Shown: piece by piece, positions 24,431-33,283 of the stretch | How positions within the stretch are numbered: the first letter of the stretch is position 1 | How the letters are laid out: every line of letters starts with the position of its first letter | Origin: Auritidibacter sp. Marseille-P8566 | GTDB taxonomy: Bacteria; Actinomycetota; Actinomycetes; Actinomycetales; Microbacteriaceae | Direction: 5' to 3' | Assembly (NCBI GenBank): GCA_945895375.1 | Contig: CAMDEE010000001.1 | Location: forward strand, 186,001 to 250,000 | DNA: 64,000 nucleotides | Made by a program: the position numbers and the translations under genes | The notes under the pieces: generated by a model | The model's input: the letters and a program-made list of their open reading frames with translations, nothing else | Told to the model about the DNA's origin: nothing | Database searches by the model: none

Positions 24431-26017
24431 ATGAAAAAATTCGTAAGCTCCATATTTGCTTCCATACTTCTGTCAGGTTCGATTTTCTCCTGGTCACTGA
24501 CACCAGCACAAGCAGAAACATACTTTCCGATTACTGGATCGGGTTCCACTTGGTCACAGAATGCTCTAGATCAGTGGCGCAGAAATGTTTATAGCAACTA
24601 TGGCATCACTGTTAACTACACAGGTGTTGGTTCTTCCGCAGGACGACGCGACTTCATTTCGAAAACAGTCGACTTTGCTGTTAGCGAGATTCCTTTTCAA
24701 AGCAAACCAGAAGACGGTTCGCAGCCGGAAGTTCCACTAAGCAAATATGCATACATGCCAATTGTTGCTGGTGGAACATCGTTTATGTACAACCTTAAAA
24801 TTGGTGGCAAGAGAGTAACCAACTTACGTCTTTCAGGTGAAAACATTACCAAGATATTCACTGGAGTAATTGTTAACTGGAACGATAAGGCAATTGCTAA
24901 AGATAACCCAGCACTGACCTTGCCTAATAAAATTATTACTCCAGTAGTGCGTTCAGATGGATCTGGAACAACAGCCCAGTTCACATTGTGGATGGCAAAG
25001 CAACACTCTTCCCTTTGGAATGCATTCTGCGTAAAGCTTGGCCGTCAAACTCCATGTGGACTAACATCCCAGTATCCAAACTTCTCAGGCTTCAAGAGCC
25101 AGAGTGGGTCTAACGGTGTAGCCGGTTACGTGGCTCAAGATTATGGTGAGGGAGCAATCACTTACGTTGAATACTCCTATGCCAAGAAGTCAGGCTTTCC
25201 TGTTGCTAAGGTTCTAAACAACTCTGGTTATTACGTAGAACCAACAGCAGAAGCTGTTGCAGTTTCTTTGCTAGAAGCAAAAATTAACGAGAATCCAAAG
25301 TCTCCTGATTACCTCACTCAAATCCTCGATGGTGTTTATAACTCAATGGACCCGAGAGCCTATCCAATGTCCTCTTACTCCTACATGATCATTCCTACCG
25401 AGGTGGCTGGAACATTTAGCTTGAAAAAAGGCGCAACCCTGGGTGAATTTGCTAACTACATGCTTTGTGATGGGCAACGTCAAGCCGAGGAGCTAGGTTA
25501 TTCTCCACTTCCACTGAACCTAGTTCAAGCTGGCTTCAAACAAATAGCCAAGATCCCAGGTGCATCTAAATCTGCAAACACAGATATTTCCAAGTGCAAT
25601 AATCCCACCTTTAAACCAGGAGATAAGCCAGGTAATAACCTATTGGCTAAAACAGCACCAATGCCTCTTCCTTGTGATAAGCAAGGTTCAACCCAATGCG
25701 CAACAGGTCAAACCTCTGGCACCACAAAGCCAGGTGCGTCTGGTGAGGATAGTGAGGGTGACAACTCTGAAACTGATCCAAACAACCCAATTGACCCAGG
25801 TTCCGGGGGTACCGGTGGTACCGGCGAGAACATCTATGTCGGGCCAACTGCTAACGGAAAAGCCAACCTTGAAGCTTACGCCTATGAAATCCCTAAGCAA
25901 CCTTGGGGTTTGAACCAGACGCTGATGCTTATCGCAGCTCTTTTGGCTGTCTTGGTAATTGTTGCTCCAGCCATCGTGGTCAACCGCATTAATTCTCGAA
26001 AGTCTAAAGGGGAGTAA
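24431..26017 (+). CDS. pstS: Membrane-anchored phosphate-binding protein PstS
   Basis: The 528-residue protein has a signal peptide ending AQA (near residue 28) and a PstS body with SAGRRDFISKTVDFAVSE and the phosphate-binding RSDGSGTTAQF. Unlike classical PstS it has no lipobox. Instead, after a Gly/Asp/Asn/Thr-rich linker (about 425-475), it ends with one membrane helix (about 500-520) and a basic tail, so it is held on the outer face of the membrane by its C-terminus. I use ATG 24431; a TTG two codons earlier overlaps the pstA stop. Confidence 0.9.
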   Translation: MKKFVSSIFASILLSGSIFSWSLTPAQAETYFPITGSGSTWSQNALDQWRRNVYSNYGITVNYTGVGSSAGRRDFISKTVDFAVSEIPFQSKPEDGSQPEVPLSKYAYMPIVAGGTSFMYNLKIGGKRVTNLRLSGENITKIFTGVIVNWNDKAIAKDNPALTLPNKIITPVVRSDGSGTTAQFTLWMAKQHSSLWNAFCVKLGRQTPCGLTSQYPNFSGFKSQSGSNGVAGYVAQDYGEGAITYVEYSYAKKSGFPVAKVLNNSGYYVEPTAEAVAVSLLEAKINENPKSPDYLTQILDGVYNSMDPRAYPMSSYSYMIIPTEVAGTFSLKKGATLGEFANYMLCDGQRQAEELGYSPLPLNLVQAGFKQIAKIPGASKSANTDISKCNNPTFKPGDKPGNNLLAKTAPMPLPCDKQGSTQCATGQTSGTTKPGASGEDSEGDNSETDPNNPIDPGSGGTGGTGENIYVGPTANGKANLEAYAYEIPKQPWGLNQTLMLIAALLAVLVIVAPAIVVNRINSRKSKGE

Positions 26018-26019
26018 AG

Positions 26020-28491
26020 ATGGCGAGATCAGTCGCTCGTGAAATTGCGTCGAGTTTGGTGGCAGGAGCTACTGTAGCAAGCCTTGTTTTTAGCCCGGTT
26101 ACTTGGGCCGCAAGATCTGAAACAAACACTATTCAAACGCAATCGGCTAAAACAATTGCCTCAAGAGATTATGAACTTGATTACCGAAACTCTCCGATGC
26201 CTGACTTGGAGGTAACTGTTTCACAGACAAAGAACCTCACAGCACAAGGCGTTGATATTTCATGGACAGGCGCCAACCCAAATTCAGCAAGACCAGAAGG
26301 TGGTGGCGGAGCAAACTTTCTACAAATTTTTCAATGCTGGGGTGAAGATCCAGATCGACCAGGTCACCCAGATAGAACCACGTGCCAGTACGGTTCTACA
26401 CTCGGACCGGGAACTGCGAGATCGGATACAACGACACCTGAAAGCGTAGACCCACAGGACTTAAAGTTCACTAAGCCTGGAACGAGTTACTTCGACCCTC
26501 CCTACACATCAATTCCTTTTAACTCTGTAACTGGTGAAAAAGTATGGGACCTCAAGCGAAACAACGCTGGAGCTTTTGTTGTTGACTCAACTGTTTCGAT
26601 GAGCTCCAACCAGTTCTTCTCCAGATTAACCTCCAATGAGGTTACTTGGGCTGGCTCTGATACGAATGGAAACGGAAACGTGAAGTTTGAAGTGCAGACT
26701 GCTTCGATTTCACCTGGCCTTGGTTGCGGCAGCCCAACAAAGGTTGGTAAGACGTTTGTAGGGCAACCATGTTGGCTCGTGATTCTTCCAAGAGGAGTCA
26801 AGGATAATCGACAAAATGGAATTTTACAGTCAGGACTATTTTGGGATGCATGGAAGCACCACCTGGCGATCAAATTAGATTTCCGACCGATTGGAATACG
26901 TTGCCCGATTGGTGTTCCAGAAAGACTTGTACAGGGAAGCGAGTTGGCAGGTGCCGCCTTCTCATCTTGGCAACCGCGCTTGTGTAATGAAGGAGCTAAA
27001 TCAGCTTTCGTAATCAGCAATCAGTACGACGGGGACGCTCTTGAGTCAGCTTCCAGTGACGAAACTAGCCCACTCGCGATTACTACTAGGGCTCTAACCA
27101 ACAAAGACAAAGATTCCCTCGTGTATGCTCCGTTAGCCATTGGGGGGATTTCAGTTTCATTTTCTATTGACAGACGAGTTGACGAATCTAAACTGATTCC
27201 TAAGGAAATAAGAGATCTAAATGCAACTCCTTTCACAAGCCTTAAACTTACGCCAAGACTCTTAGCCAAGCTCCTTACTAGCTCCTACAAGGATGCTCTG
27301 CCTCTAGAGGCCAACGTCGATCACATCAAGCAAAACCCATACAACATAACTCAAGATCCTGACTTTATAGCCGTCAACAGTGATTCAAACCACTGGGAGT
27401 ACATGAATCTCAGGCTAGGTGGAATAGGTGATGCATTGGTGCCAAATTCTCGCTCGTTCTTGGCCGAAAGGGTGTGGACATACATCATGGCGGACGACGA
27501 AGGCCGAGACTTCATGGAGGGAAAGCCTGACCCTTTCGGAATGCGAGTGAATCCGTGGTTCAGTACGGATAAGAATTTGAATCCATCCGGGAGTGGTTTA
27601 GCCATGCCAAATTTGGGCTTTCCAAAGAGCGATCCAGTGGAGAAACCAGATTCTACACAGTCGGGTTCTGCTAACCCAAGCGGACCAATAAATGTTGTAA
27701 CCTGGCGCCCGTTTACTTCCGATTTTGAGGAAGGGGCGAAAGCGACTCTTACCGGTAATGCTTACGAGCTTGGGGCGTGGGATATCTCGAAGACTCCACC
27801 AGTTTTCGCCAAGAAACCTCGAAGCGTGCTAGGCGACAGACGCGTCTTAGCTATCACCACCACGCCAGCGGCCGAAAGATTTCAAGCACTCCAAGTTGCT
27901 TTAAGAAATCCTGCAGGAGAGTTCATAATTCCCACACTTCAAAGCTTGAGTGCTGCGCAAACTGCCATGAGTCCATCTGCGGAGAATGCCGGTGTTTATG
28001 AATTCAATTTTGAAACACAAAAGGCGAAGGAAGCCACTGGAGCTTATCCACTTGCTGTTCCGATCTATGCCGCTCTGAATCCTCTGCAGAGCGAGAGCGA
28101 AGCTCGTATTGCATACGCAGATCTAATCAAGTTCGCAGTAACGGAAGGTCAAAACCCAGGAACAGAACTTGGAGATTTACCCCCTGGTTACGCTCCGCTA
28201 AATGCAACCTTCGTTAAGACGTCTCTTGCCGTCTCCAATGAAATCAGACTTGGAGGGCAAGAGCCAGATTCAAATACAAACGGCGGCGGCGATGGGACCC
28301 CTGAAGTTACTCCAACCCCACAGCCAACTCAGCAGGTCATTGCGGCTGGGATTACGCCAAGCAACCCTGAGCTGCCGCTGTCAGTTGCTGCCGTTCCTTT
28401 CGCAACTGTGTTGTTCCTTTGTTCACTTATCTTTTACGGACTCATAAGAATTCGTTCCTTTCTTGTAAACCCTAGACGGACATTGTTATAG
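26020..28491 (+). CDS. Large exported PstS-associated protein with C-terminal membrane anchor
   Basis: The 823-residue protein has a signal peptide (about 1-31) and an N-terminal beta domain containing GVDISWTG and FLQIFQCWGED. Several Cys-containing segments follow, including PGLGCGSPTK and GQPCWLVILPRGV. It ends with a Thr/Pro-rich linker, one membrane helix (about 785-808) and a basic tail. A central stretch (LTPRLLAKLLTSSYKDAL and the NP...TQDPDF after it) resembles the part of PstS-like folds that follows the hinge, so a degenerate binding-protein domain is possible. Proteins of this layout occur next to pst genes in other actinobacteria as far as I recall, but no function is known to me. 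It lies 2 bp after pstS. Confidence 0.75.
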   Translation: MARSVAREIASSLVAGATVASLVFSPVTWAARSETNTIQTQSAKTIASRDYELDYRNSPMPDLEVTVSQTKNLTAQGVDISWTGANPNSARPEGGGGANFLQIFQCWGEDPDRPGHPDRTTCQYGSTLGPGTARSDTTTPESVDPQDLKFTKPGTSYFDPPYTSIPFNSVTGEKVWDLKRNNAGAFVVDSTVSMSSNQFFSRLTSNEVTWAGSDTNGNGNVKFEVQTASISPGLGCGSPTKVGKTFVGQPCWLVILPRGVKDNRQNGILQSGLFWDAWKHHLAIKLDFRPIGIRCPIGVPERLVQGSELAGAAFSSWQPRLCNEGAKSAFVISNQYDGDALESASSDETSPLAITTRALTNKDKDSLVYAPLAIGGISVSFSIDRRVDESKLIPKEIRDLNATPFTSLKLTPRLLAKLLTSSYKDALPLEANVDHIKQNPYNITQDPDFIAVNSDSNHWEYMNLRLGGIGDALVPNSRSFLAERVWTYIMADDEGRDFMEGKPDPFGMRVNPWFSTDKNLNPSGSGLAMPNLGFPKSDPVEKPDSTQSGSANPSGPINVVTWRPFTSDFEEGAKATLTGNAYELGAWDISKTPPVFAKKPRSVLGDRRVLAITTTPAAERFQALQVALRNPAGEFIIPTLQSLSAAQTAMSPSAENAGVYEFNFETQKAKEATGAYPLAVPIYAALNPLQSESEARIAYADLIKFAVTEGQNPGTELGDLPPGYAPLNATFVKTSLAVSNEIRLGGQEPDSNTNGGGDGTPEVTPTPQPTQQVIAAGITPSNPELPLSVAAVPFATVLFLCSLIFYGLIRIRSFLVNPRRTLL

Positions 28492-28556
28492 CGTCCAAGG
28501 TGACTTGGATGGCGTCATCAAAATGATTGCGTCCAAATCAAAAGAAGGAAGAGAAG

Positions 28557-29843
28557 TTGAAGGTTAAAAAATTAGTCGCAACTGTAGCCGTATTCGGCGC
28601 AGGTTTCGCTGCATTTAGCACCGGTTCAACCGTTCAGGCGGAGCCGGTTTCAAACTCCTACGTAGTTGTAGGATCAGACACCATTGAGGACGTTCTAAAC
28701 GCCCTAGCCAATGGAACTGCAATCACTGGTTCAACTGTTCGTGTTACACAGAACGGTGCAACCCTTGGTTCATTCGATGCAACTGGTAGCCCATCTATCA
28801 TCACCCGTCCAGGTGGAGTTCGCTTCTCAAGACCTAACGGTTCTGGTGAGGGTTACAGAGCTCTTAGTGCTTCTATCTACGAAGGCGCAACTGCTTCAAA
28901 CAACTTGTTCAACTCAAGCACCTACCAGGTTATTGGTGGAACTAACGTAACTGGCACAACAGCTGGCTACACTTCTGCTACTTACCTTCCTGCTGGCATC
29001 AGAAACATCAACATTTACGGTCAGGTTGACATCGCACGTTCATCAAGCCTTTCTCCAGTCTCAAGCACCGAGTCAGTTTCAACTGACCCACTTGCGACAA
29101 TTGTTAGAGTGCCATTTGGTCGCGATGCAATTGCATTGGCTTTCGCGCCAACACTTGCTAGCGCAGTTTGTGCTGCAGGAAACGACTCAGATGCAGGAGC
29201 AGGTTGCACCCCTTACCTAACTGTTGCTCAGCTGAAGGCTGTGTTTGAAGGAGCTACAACCCAGAACATCAACGGAACTGATGTTGCGATTCAGGGTGTT
29301 ATTCCTCAGACAGGTTCAGGAACTCGTAAGGACTTCGAGACATTCACCGGAGTAAGCACAAATTTGCTAGGCACAGCAGTAACCAACGGAGTAGTTGCAG
29401 TTAGCCAAGAGCACGACGCAACTGCATTGACTGGAAACCAAGTAGCTCCAATGTCTGCTTCTAGATGGATCGCTATGTCTAACAAGGCGTCTTTCGATAA
29501 GTCTGGTAGCGCAATCATAGGCTCTGCATATACCGCAACCACTCTAGGAGTATCTCCAGTTCTTGGTGCTGCCGGATCAATGACTCCAAACCCTGCTTAC
29601 TACGCGGACACCACATGGGGTAGAGATACCTTCTTGTTCGTCGAGAAGGCACGTGTAACACCAGGCGATGTAAAGTACGACGCTAACCTAGCTGCTCTAG
29701 TAGACCCATCACTAAACAAGTTGGCTAACGTTGAGACCACAGGTGCATCTAAAGCAGGTAAGGTTAAGGCCCTATTCGGACTTCTTGCACCTACAACAAC
29801 TGCTCTTGGTTACTTCAAGCCTGCTTACTCAGGAGCTAAATAA
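28557..29843 (+). CDS. Secreted PstS-like binding protein
   Basis: The 428-residue protein has a signal peptide ending VQA and a phosphate-binding-protein-like body with YVVVGSDTIEDVLNAL, RPNGSGEGYRAL and PQTGSGTRKDF; the last two resemble the GSG-T anion-binding loops of PstS. There is no lipobox, sortase signal or membrane helix. The start is TTG 28557, since AAGGAA (28545-28550) is well spaced; the in-frame TTG at 28527 lacks such a site. Its stop codon overlaps the ATG of the WxL-like gene. It may be a soluble or wall-associated phosphate or phospho-ligand trap. Confidence 0.82.
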   Translation: MKVKKLVATVAVFGAGFAAFSTGSTVQAEPVSNSYVVVGSDTIEDVLNALANGTAITGSTVRVTQNGATLGSFDATGSPSIITRPGGVRFSRPNGSGEGYRALSASIYEGATASNNLFNSSTYQVIGGTNVTGTTAGYTSATYLPAGIRNINIYGQVDIARSSSLSPVSSTESVSTDPLATIVRVPFGRDAIALAFAPTLASAVCAAGNDSDAGAGCTPYLTVAQLKAVFEGATTQNINGTDVAIQGVIPQTGSGTRKDFETFTGVSTNLLGTAVTNGVVAVSQEHDATALTGNQVAPMSASRWIAMSNKASFDKSGSAIIGSAYTATTLGVSPVLGAAGSMTPNPAYYADTTWGRDTFLFVEKARVTPGDVKYDANLAALVDPSLNKLANVETTGASKAGKVKALFGLLAPTTTALGYFKPAYSGAK

Positions 29844-31186
29844 TGAAGAAGACAACTCTTAACCTAGGCGTTGTTCTAGCCTCAGCAGCACTACTAGTTA
29901 GCAGTTTGGTACCAGCACAAGCCGCTTACCAGAGCAACGGATCATTCGGTGCTGTTCACCTGTACAACGGAAGCTACGTTCTAAGCAACACATTTGCTTG
30001 GGATGGCGAAGTTGTTGGATCATCAAGCGCTACTGAATCTGATGCATTGCTAACTTGCCCAGCTACTGCAACCGGAGCATCCACCTTCCTATCAACTGCG
30101 GCTAACACCACAGTTCCTGGATCATGGAATGCATACGCTCCGCTTAGCTTCAAAGCAGGAACCAAGCAAATCCTTCAGCCAAACCTTTCACCAGCAGCAC
30201 AGGTGAACGGTAACGCTTTGGGTGTAAAGACATCAGGTGGAACTTTCAACCTAGGTGTTGCTTGTACCTCTAACAGCGGTGTTACAGTGTTGGCTGCGTT
30301 CTTCCGCACCATCAACGTAACTGCTAGCACAGGTGCTTACACAGCTGCAGCAACTGCAACTGATTCTGTAGGCTCATCTCTACCAACACCAACTTGGGCG
30401 GTTACAACTCCTGTTTCACCGGCTCCAAGTGACCGTGCAGCTGGATCTGTATACGTTGGAGATGTTCTAACAGCAACTAAGAACGAGCCGACTATTTTCC
30501 CTGGAGACTACACAACAGCATTCCAGTGGAAGAGAAACGGTAACGCTATTGCTAGCCAGACTGCAGCAACTTACACAGTTGTAGACGCTGATGGTTACGC
30601 AAAGATCTCTGTTGATGTTGTTTACACAGCAGCGGGAGTTAACGTTACTAAGTCAAGCACTCAGACACCTATGGTTCTTGGTGGCTCAGCAGTTCTTGGT
30701 GGCACCGTTTCAATGAGCGCAGGTGTTCAGGCAATGCAGAATGGCTTCCTTGAGTTGTCAATTCCTGCAAACGCTGCAGCCACCTTCGGGTCTCCTACTA
30801 TTGTGAACAACTACTCACAAACAACAGGAACTCTAGGTAACGTTCAGATCAACGACACCCGTTGGGTCACAACCGATGGTTGGGATCTGCAGGCTGACGT
30901 GGCTAACTTCGTTAGCGGATCAAACACGATTGACAAGCGCAATCTTGCTTTGGTTCCTACCGTTGTAAACGCATCAACAACAGCTACTGGTGTTGTTGCG
31001 GCAGCTGGAAACGCTGCAGCTGGATCTGCTACATACCCTGTCGCTCTAGCAAGTGCTACAAAGCTTGCTGACCTAGGTGACACCGGTATCACAGTTCTAA
31101 ACGCAAACCTAACCTTGCGTGCACCACGTACCGCAGCTGCGGGAACTTACACATCGACAGTCACATTGACTCTCGCAACTAAGTAA
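29843..31186 (+). CDS. Secreted WxL-like cell-surface protein
   Basis: The 447-residue protein has three parts after its signal peptide (ends AQA, about 27). Part one (about 29-165) has a conserved Cys pair, Cys72 and Cys141. The same domain begins the GH13-like protein at 36823-38739. Part two (about 192-275) is Ig-like, with AFQWKRNGNAIAS and YTVVDADGYAKISVDV. Part three (about 285-447) resembles a WxL wall-binding domain: VQINDTR, GWDL (Trp347-Leu349) and a closing YTSTVTLTL where the second Trp-x-Leu has lost its Trp. WxL domains attach proteins non-covalently to peptidoglycan. A strong hairpin follows the gene; the next gene encodes a WxL-interacting type protein. Confidence 0.78.
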   Translation: MKKTTLNLGVVLASAALLVSSLVPAQAAYQSNGSFGAVHLYNGSYVLSNTFAWDGEVVGSSSATESDALLTCPATATGASTFLSTAANTTVPGSWNAYAPLSFKAGTKQILQPNLSPAAQVNGNALGVKTSGGTFNLGVACTSNSGVTVLAAFFRTINVTASTGAYTAAATATDSVGSSLPTPTWAVTTPVSPAPSDRAAGSVYVGDVLTATKNEPTIFPGDYTTAFQWKRNGNAIASQTAATYTVVDADGYAKISVDVVYTAAGVNVTKSSTQTPMVLGGSAVLGGTVSMSAGVQAMQNGFLELSIPANAAATFGSPTIVNNYSQTTGTLGNVQINDTRWVTTDGWDLQADVANFVSGSNTIDKRNLALVPTVVNASTTATGVVAAAGNAAAGSATYPVALASATKLADLGDTGITVLNANLTLRAPRTAAAGTYTSTVTLTLATK

Positions 31187-31201
31187 TCCCCACACACACT
31201 G

Positions 31202-31229
31202 ATGCGGCGGAGCTTCGGCTCCGCCGCAT
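31202..31229 (+). terminator. Hairpin with TTCG tetraloop inside the pst operon
   Basis: A perfect 12-bp GC-rich stem (31202-31213 and 31218-31229) is capped by TTCG. Only a weak T-tract follows, so it may act as a partial terminator or as a 3'-end stabiliser for the upstream surface-protein genes. Confidence 0.8.
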
Positions 31230-31258
31230 TGGTATTTAATGTGCCGTTTTAGTCTCTG

Positions 31259-31287
31259 GTTTACCTGCTGTTATGCATTTGGTAACT
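31259..31287 (+). promoter_or_regulatory. Weak PHO-box-like repeats before the DUF916-type gene
   Basis: GTTTACC (31259-31265), GTTATGC (31270-31276) and GGTAACT (31281-31287) are spaced by 11 bp like the repeats upstream of pstC, but only the first is a good match. If real, the second half of the operon has its own phosphate-responsive promoter. Confidence 0.3.
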
Positions 31288-31308
31288 CGAAAATGAGACT
31301 CTTTACAC

Positions 31309-32340
31309 ATGACTTCAGCGCCTCATGGCTTGTTTGGCCGAGCCTTGCTCTCGGTGGCTTTGGTGCTCGCTTTTCTAGTTTTCCCAGTAGCAGGATCTAA
31401 TGCTGCCCCAGATTCAAGTGCAAGTGAAGAGACAGACGCAGTAGCTGTCAACCCCGCTACAAATGGAAAAGCAGATCCGAGTCGAACCAGATTCGACTAT
31501 CAACTCAACCCTGGTCAGCCAGCTAAAGATTCTATATATGTAGTTAACACTGGCACCTCAGTTCAAGAGGTCACACTTTATGCCCGCGACGCTTTTTCAG
31601 GGAGTGATGGAGATTTCCTCATACAAGATGAGAACGTCAAGCCAACAGATGTTGGTTCGTGGGTTCTATTTGAAGGCAATAAGAAAACTTACAAAATCTC
31701 ACTAAAGCCTGGAAACTTTGTGACTATTCCATTCACTGTGAACACCCCGGTTGAGGCATCACCGGGTGACCACGCAGGTGCAATCGTGGCTTCCGCTGTC
31801 ACCAAGGGGGAGACACTAAATGTTGTTAGAAGAGTTGCTATTCGACTGTATGCGCGGCTAAGCGGACAAATTAAAGCAAGGCTTGAACTTTATAACCTGA
31901 AGAGTGTGACTGAGACTAGTTTCTTCAACCCATTTGAGAATAGACAGACCCTTACCTATGAATTGAAAAACACAGGAAACATCGAACTCTCCGCTGATGT
32001 TGTTGCTCAAGCTTCAGGACCTCTAGGTCTGTTCGCCGGGAATCAAGAAAGCATCAGGGTCGCGAACTTACTTCCGGGCAGCACAAGAGAGGTGACTCAG
32101 ACTGTGTCCGGCGGAGGCCAGTTTGTGTCCACTAACACTTCGGTGATATTCACCGGAATCTTCACCTCAGAAAATATCGACGTTCAACAGCCTAGGGGCA
32201 GAAGCGATCTCAGTGCTACCACTTTCCCGACTGCAACCGTTTTATACCTAGGCATAATAGTTATTGTCATTATTGGGTTTAGGAGTGCTAGAAGACTTCG
32301 TAGGTCGCGAACAACAAGGGCTGAGTCAAGTGAACTATAA
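31309..32340 (+). CDS. WxL-interacting protein (DUF916-type), membrane-anchored
   Basis: The 343-residue protein has a signal peptide (about 1-32). The DUF916/WxLIP peptidoglycan-binding domain (about 45-185) follows, with TRFDYQLNPGQPAKDSIYV, DVGSWVLF and PGDHAGAIVAS. A second beta domain comes next, then a membrane helix (about 305-325) and a basic tail. In Gram-positive bacteria such proteins hold WxL proteins at the wall. The WxL-like protein is encoded immediately upstream. No clear ribosome-binding site is seen before ATG 31309. The end overlaps the next gene by 11 bp. Confidence 0.85.
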   Translation: MTSAPHGLFGRALLSVALVLAFLVFPVAGSNAAPDSSASEETDAVAVNPATNGKADPSRTRFDYQLNPGQPAKDSIYVVNTGTSVQEVTLYARDAFSGSDGDFLIQDENVKPTDVGSWVLFEGNKKTYKISLKPGNFVTIPFTVNTPVEASPGDHAGAIVASAVTKGETLNVVRRVAIRLYARLSGQIKARLELYNLKSVTETSFFNPFENRQTLTYELKNTGNIELSADVVAQASGPLGLFAGNQESIRVANLLPGSTREVTQTVSGGGQFVSTNTSVIFTGIFTSENIDVQQPRGRSDLSATTFPTATVLYLGIIVIVIIGFRSARRLRRSRTTRAESSEL

Positions 32341-33283
32341 ATCCAAGGCACTTACCCTTTTGCTGGCCTGTTCCGTAGCCTCAGCGGCTAGTCCATCCAT
32401 AGCTGAGGAGTACATCGGAGTTGAGGTGGAGGTTGCGAATGCTATCGGAGCTCCTGAGATTAGGGCAGGGGTGAAAGTCCCCTTCGGCAAGAAGTCCGAC
32501 GCGGCTATGGTGAGTTTCTCAATCAAGGGACTGGAACCTAGTAAACCAGTATTATTCACAGTGTCACCATCCCCAGATGCAGTATCCCGCTTTGAATCTG
32601 ACCCGCAGGGCTTACTCAACGTCAAGCTAGAACTTCCCTATGGTCTCGAACCAGGACCACACGACATAGATGTTCTTACATTCTTTGGCTCTGAAGACGT
32701 TGCTGCTTCATACACTGTTGCCCGAATCTATGTCAATGACTTTGGCATTCTGACCGAGTCGGATGGCTCTTATCCGGCTGGGACCAAGCCGGCACAGGTA
32801 CTTTTACCAAATTCAGAAGAACAGTTTCCAAACCCACCTACTTATCAAACGATTCGTGGGACGTTGAGGGTTAGCGAACCTCAAGTAAAAATCCTGCAAG
32901 GCCTTCTACCAAGTGTTTCAGCTGTAATGTCATTCAACAACGACACCAATTCGAATGTTGATTTAGAAGTAAAAATGACTCTCTTCACTCTTTTTGGAAC
33001 TCCAGTCGGCGAGCCATTTTATTCGAAGATTGACAACCTTCCACCTGAGGGAACTCAGGCAGTATTACTAAACTTTGCCGACTTACCGCCACTTGGTTTC
33101 TTCACGCTCAAAACAGAGTTGATTTTGCCGGACAGTTTTGTTTCAGATCAACCGGTCAAAACCTCCTATTCAAGTTCAATCTTTGCCCCAGCTCTTTCTG
33201 TTATTGGGTTACTTGTTCTGCTGCTGATTGTTGCAGCAGCAGTAAAGAGGACGAAGCGAAAATCCTATAGGCAGGTGCAGTAA
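32330..33283 (+). CDS. Exported membrane-anchored protein of unknown function
   Basis: I do not recognise this 317-residue protein. It has a signal peptide (about 1-27, ending SIAEE), an all-beta extracellular region with a segment like an Ig fold (VSFSIKGLEPSKPVLFTVSP), a second beta region (about 160-270) and a C-terminal membrane helix (about 282-303) with a basic tail. GTG 32330 is chosen because the reading frame upstream of it runs inside the previous gene and lacks signal-peptide character. It overlaps the sortase-like gene by one base. Its layout mirrors that of its WxLIP neighbour, so it is probably another surface component. Confidence 0.72.
   Translation: MNYKSKALTLLLACSVASAASPSIAEEYIGVEVEVANAIGAPEIRAGVKVPFGKKSDAAMVSFSIKGLEPSKPVLFTVSPSPDAVSRFESDPQGLLNVKLELPYGLEPGPHDIDVLTFFGSEDVAASYTVARIYVNDFGILTESDGSYPAGTKPAQVLLPNSEEQFPNPPTYQTIRGTLRVSEPQVKILQGLLPSVSAVMSFNNDTNSNVDLEVKMTLFTLFGTPVGEPFYSKIDNLPPEGTQAVLLNFADLPPLGFFTLKTELILPDSFVSDQPVKTSYSSSIFAPALSVIGLLVLLLIVAAAVKRTKRKSYRQVQ

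Noticed and set aside
26502..27020. 172-codon minus-strand ORF inside the 823-aa protein gene
   Set aside because: The plus-strand frame continues through with signal peptide and anchor; the antisense frame has no ribosome-binding site or family features.
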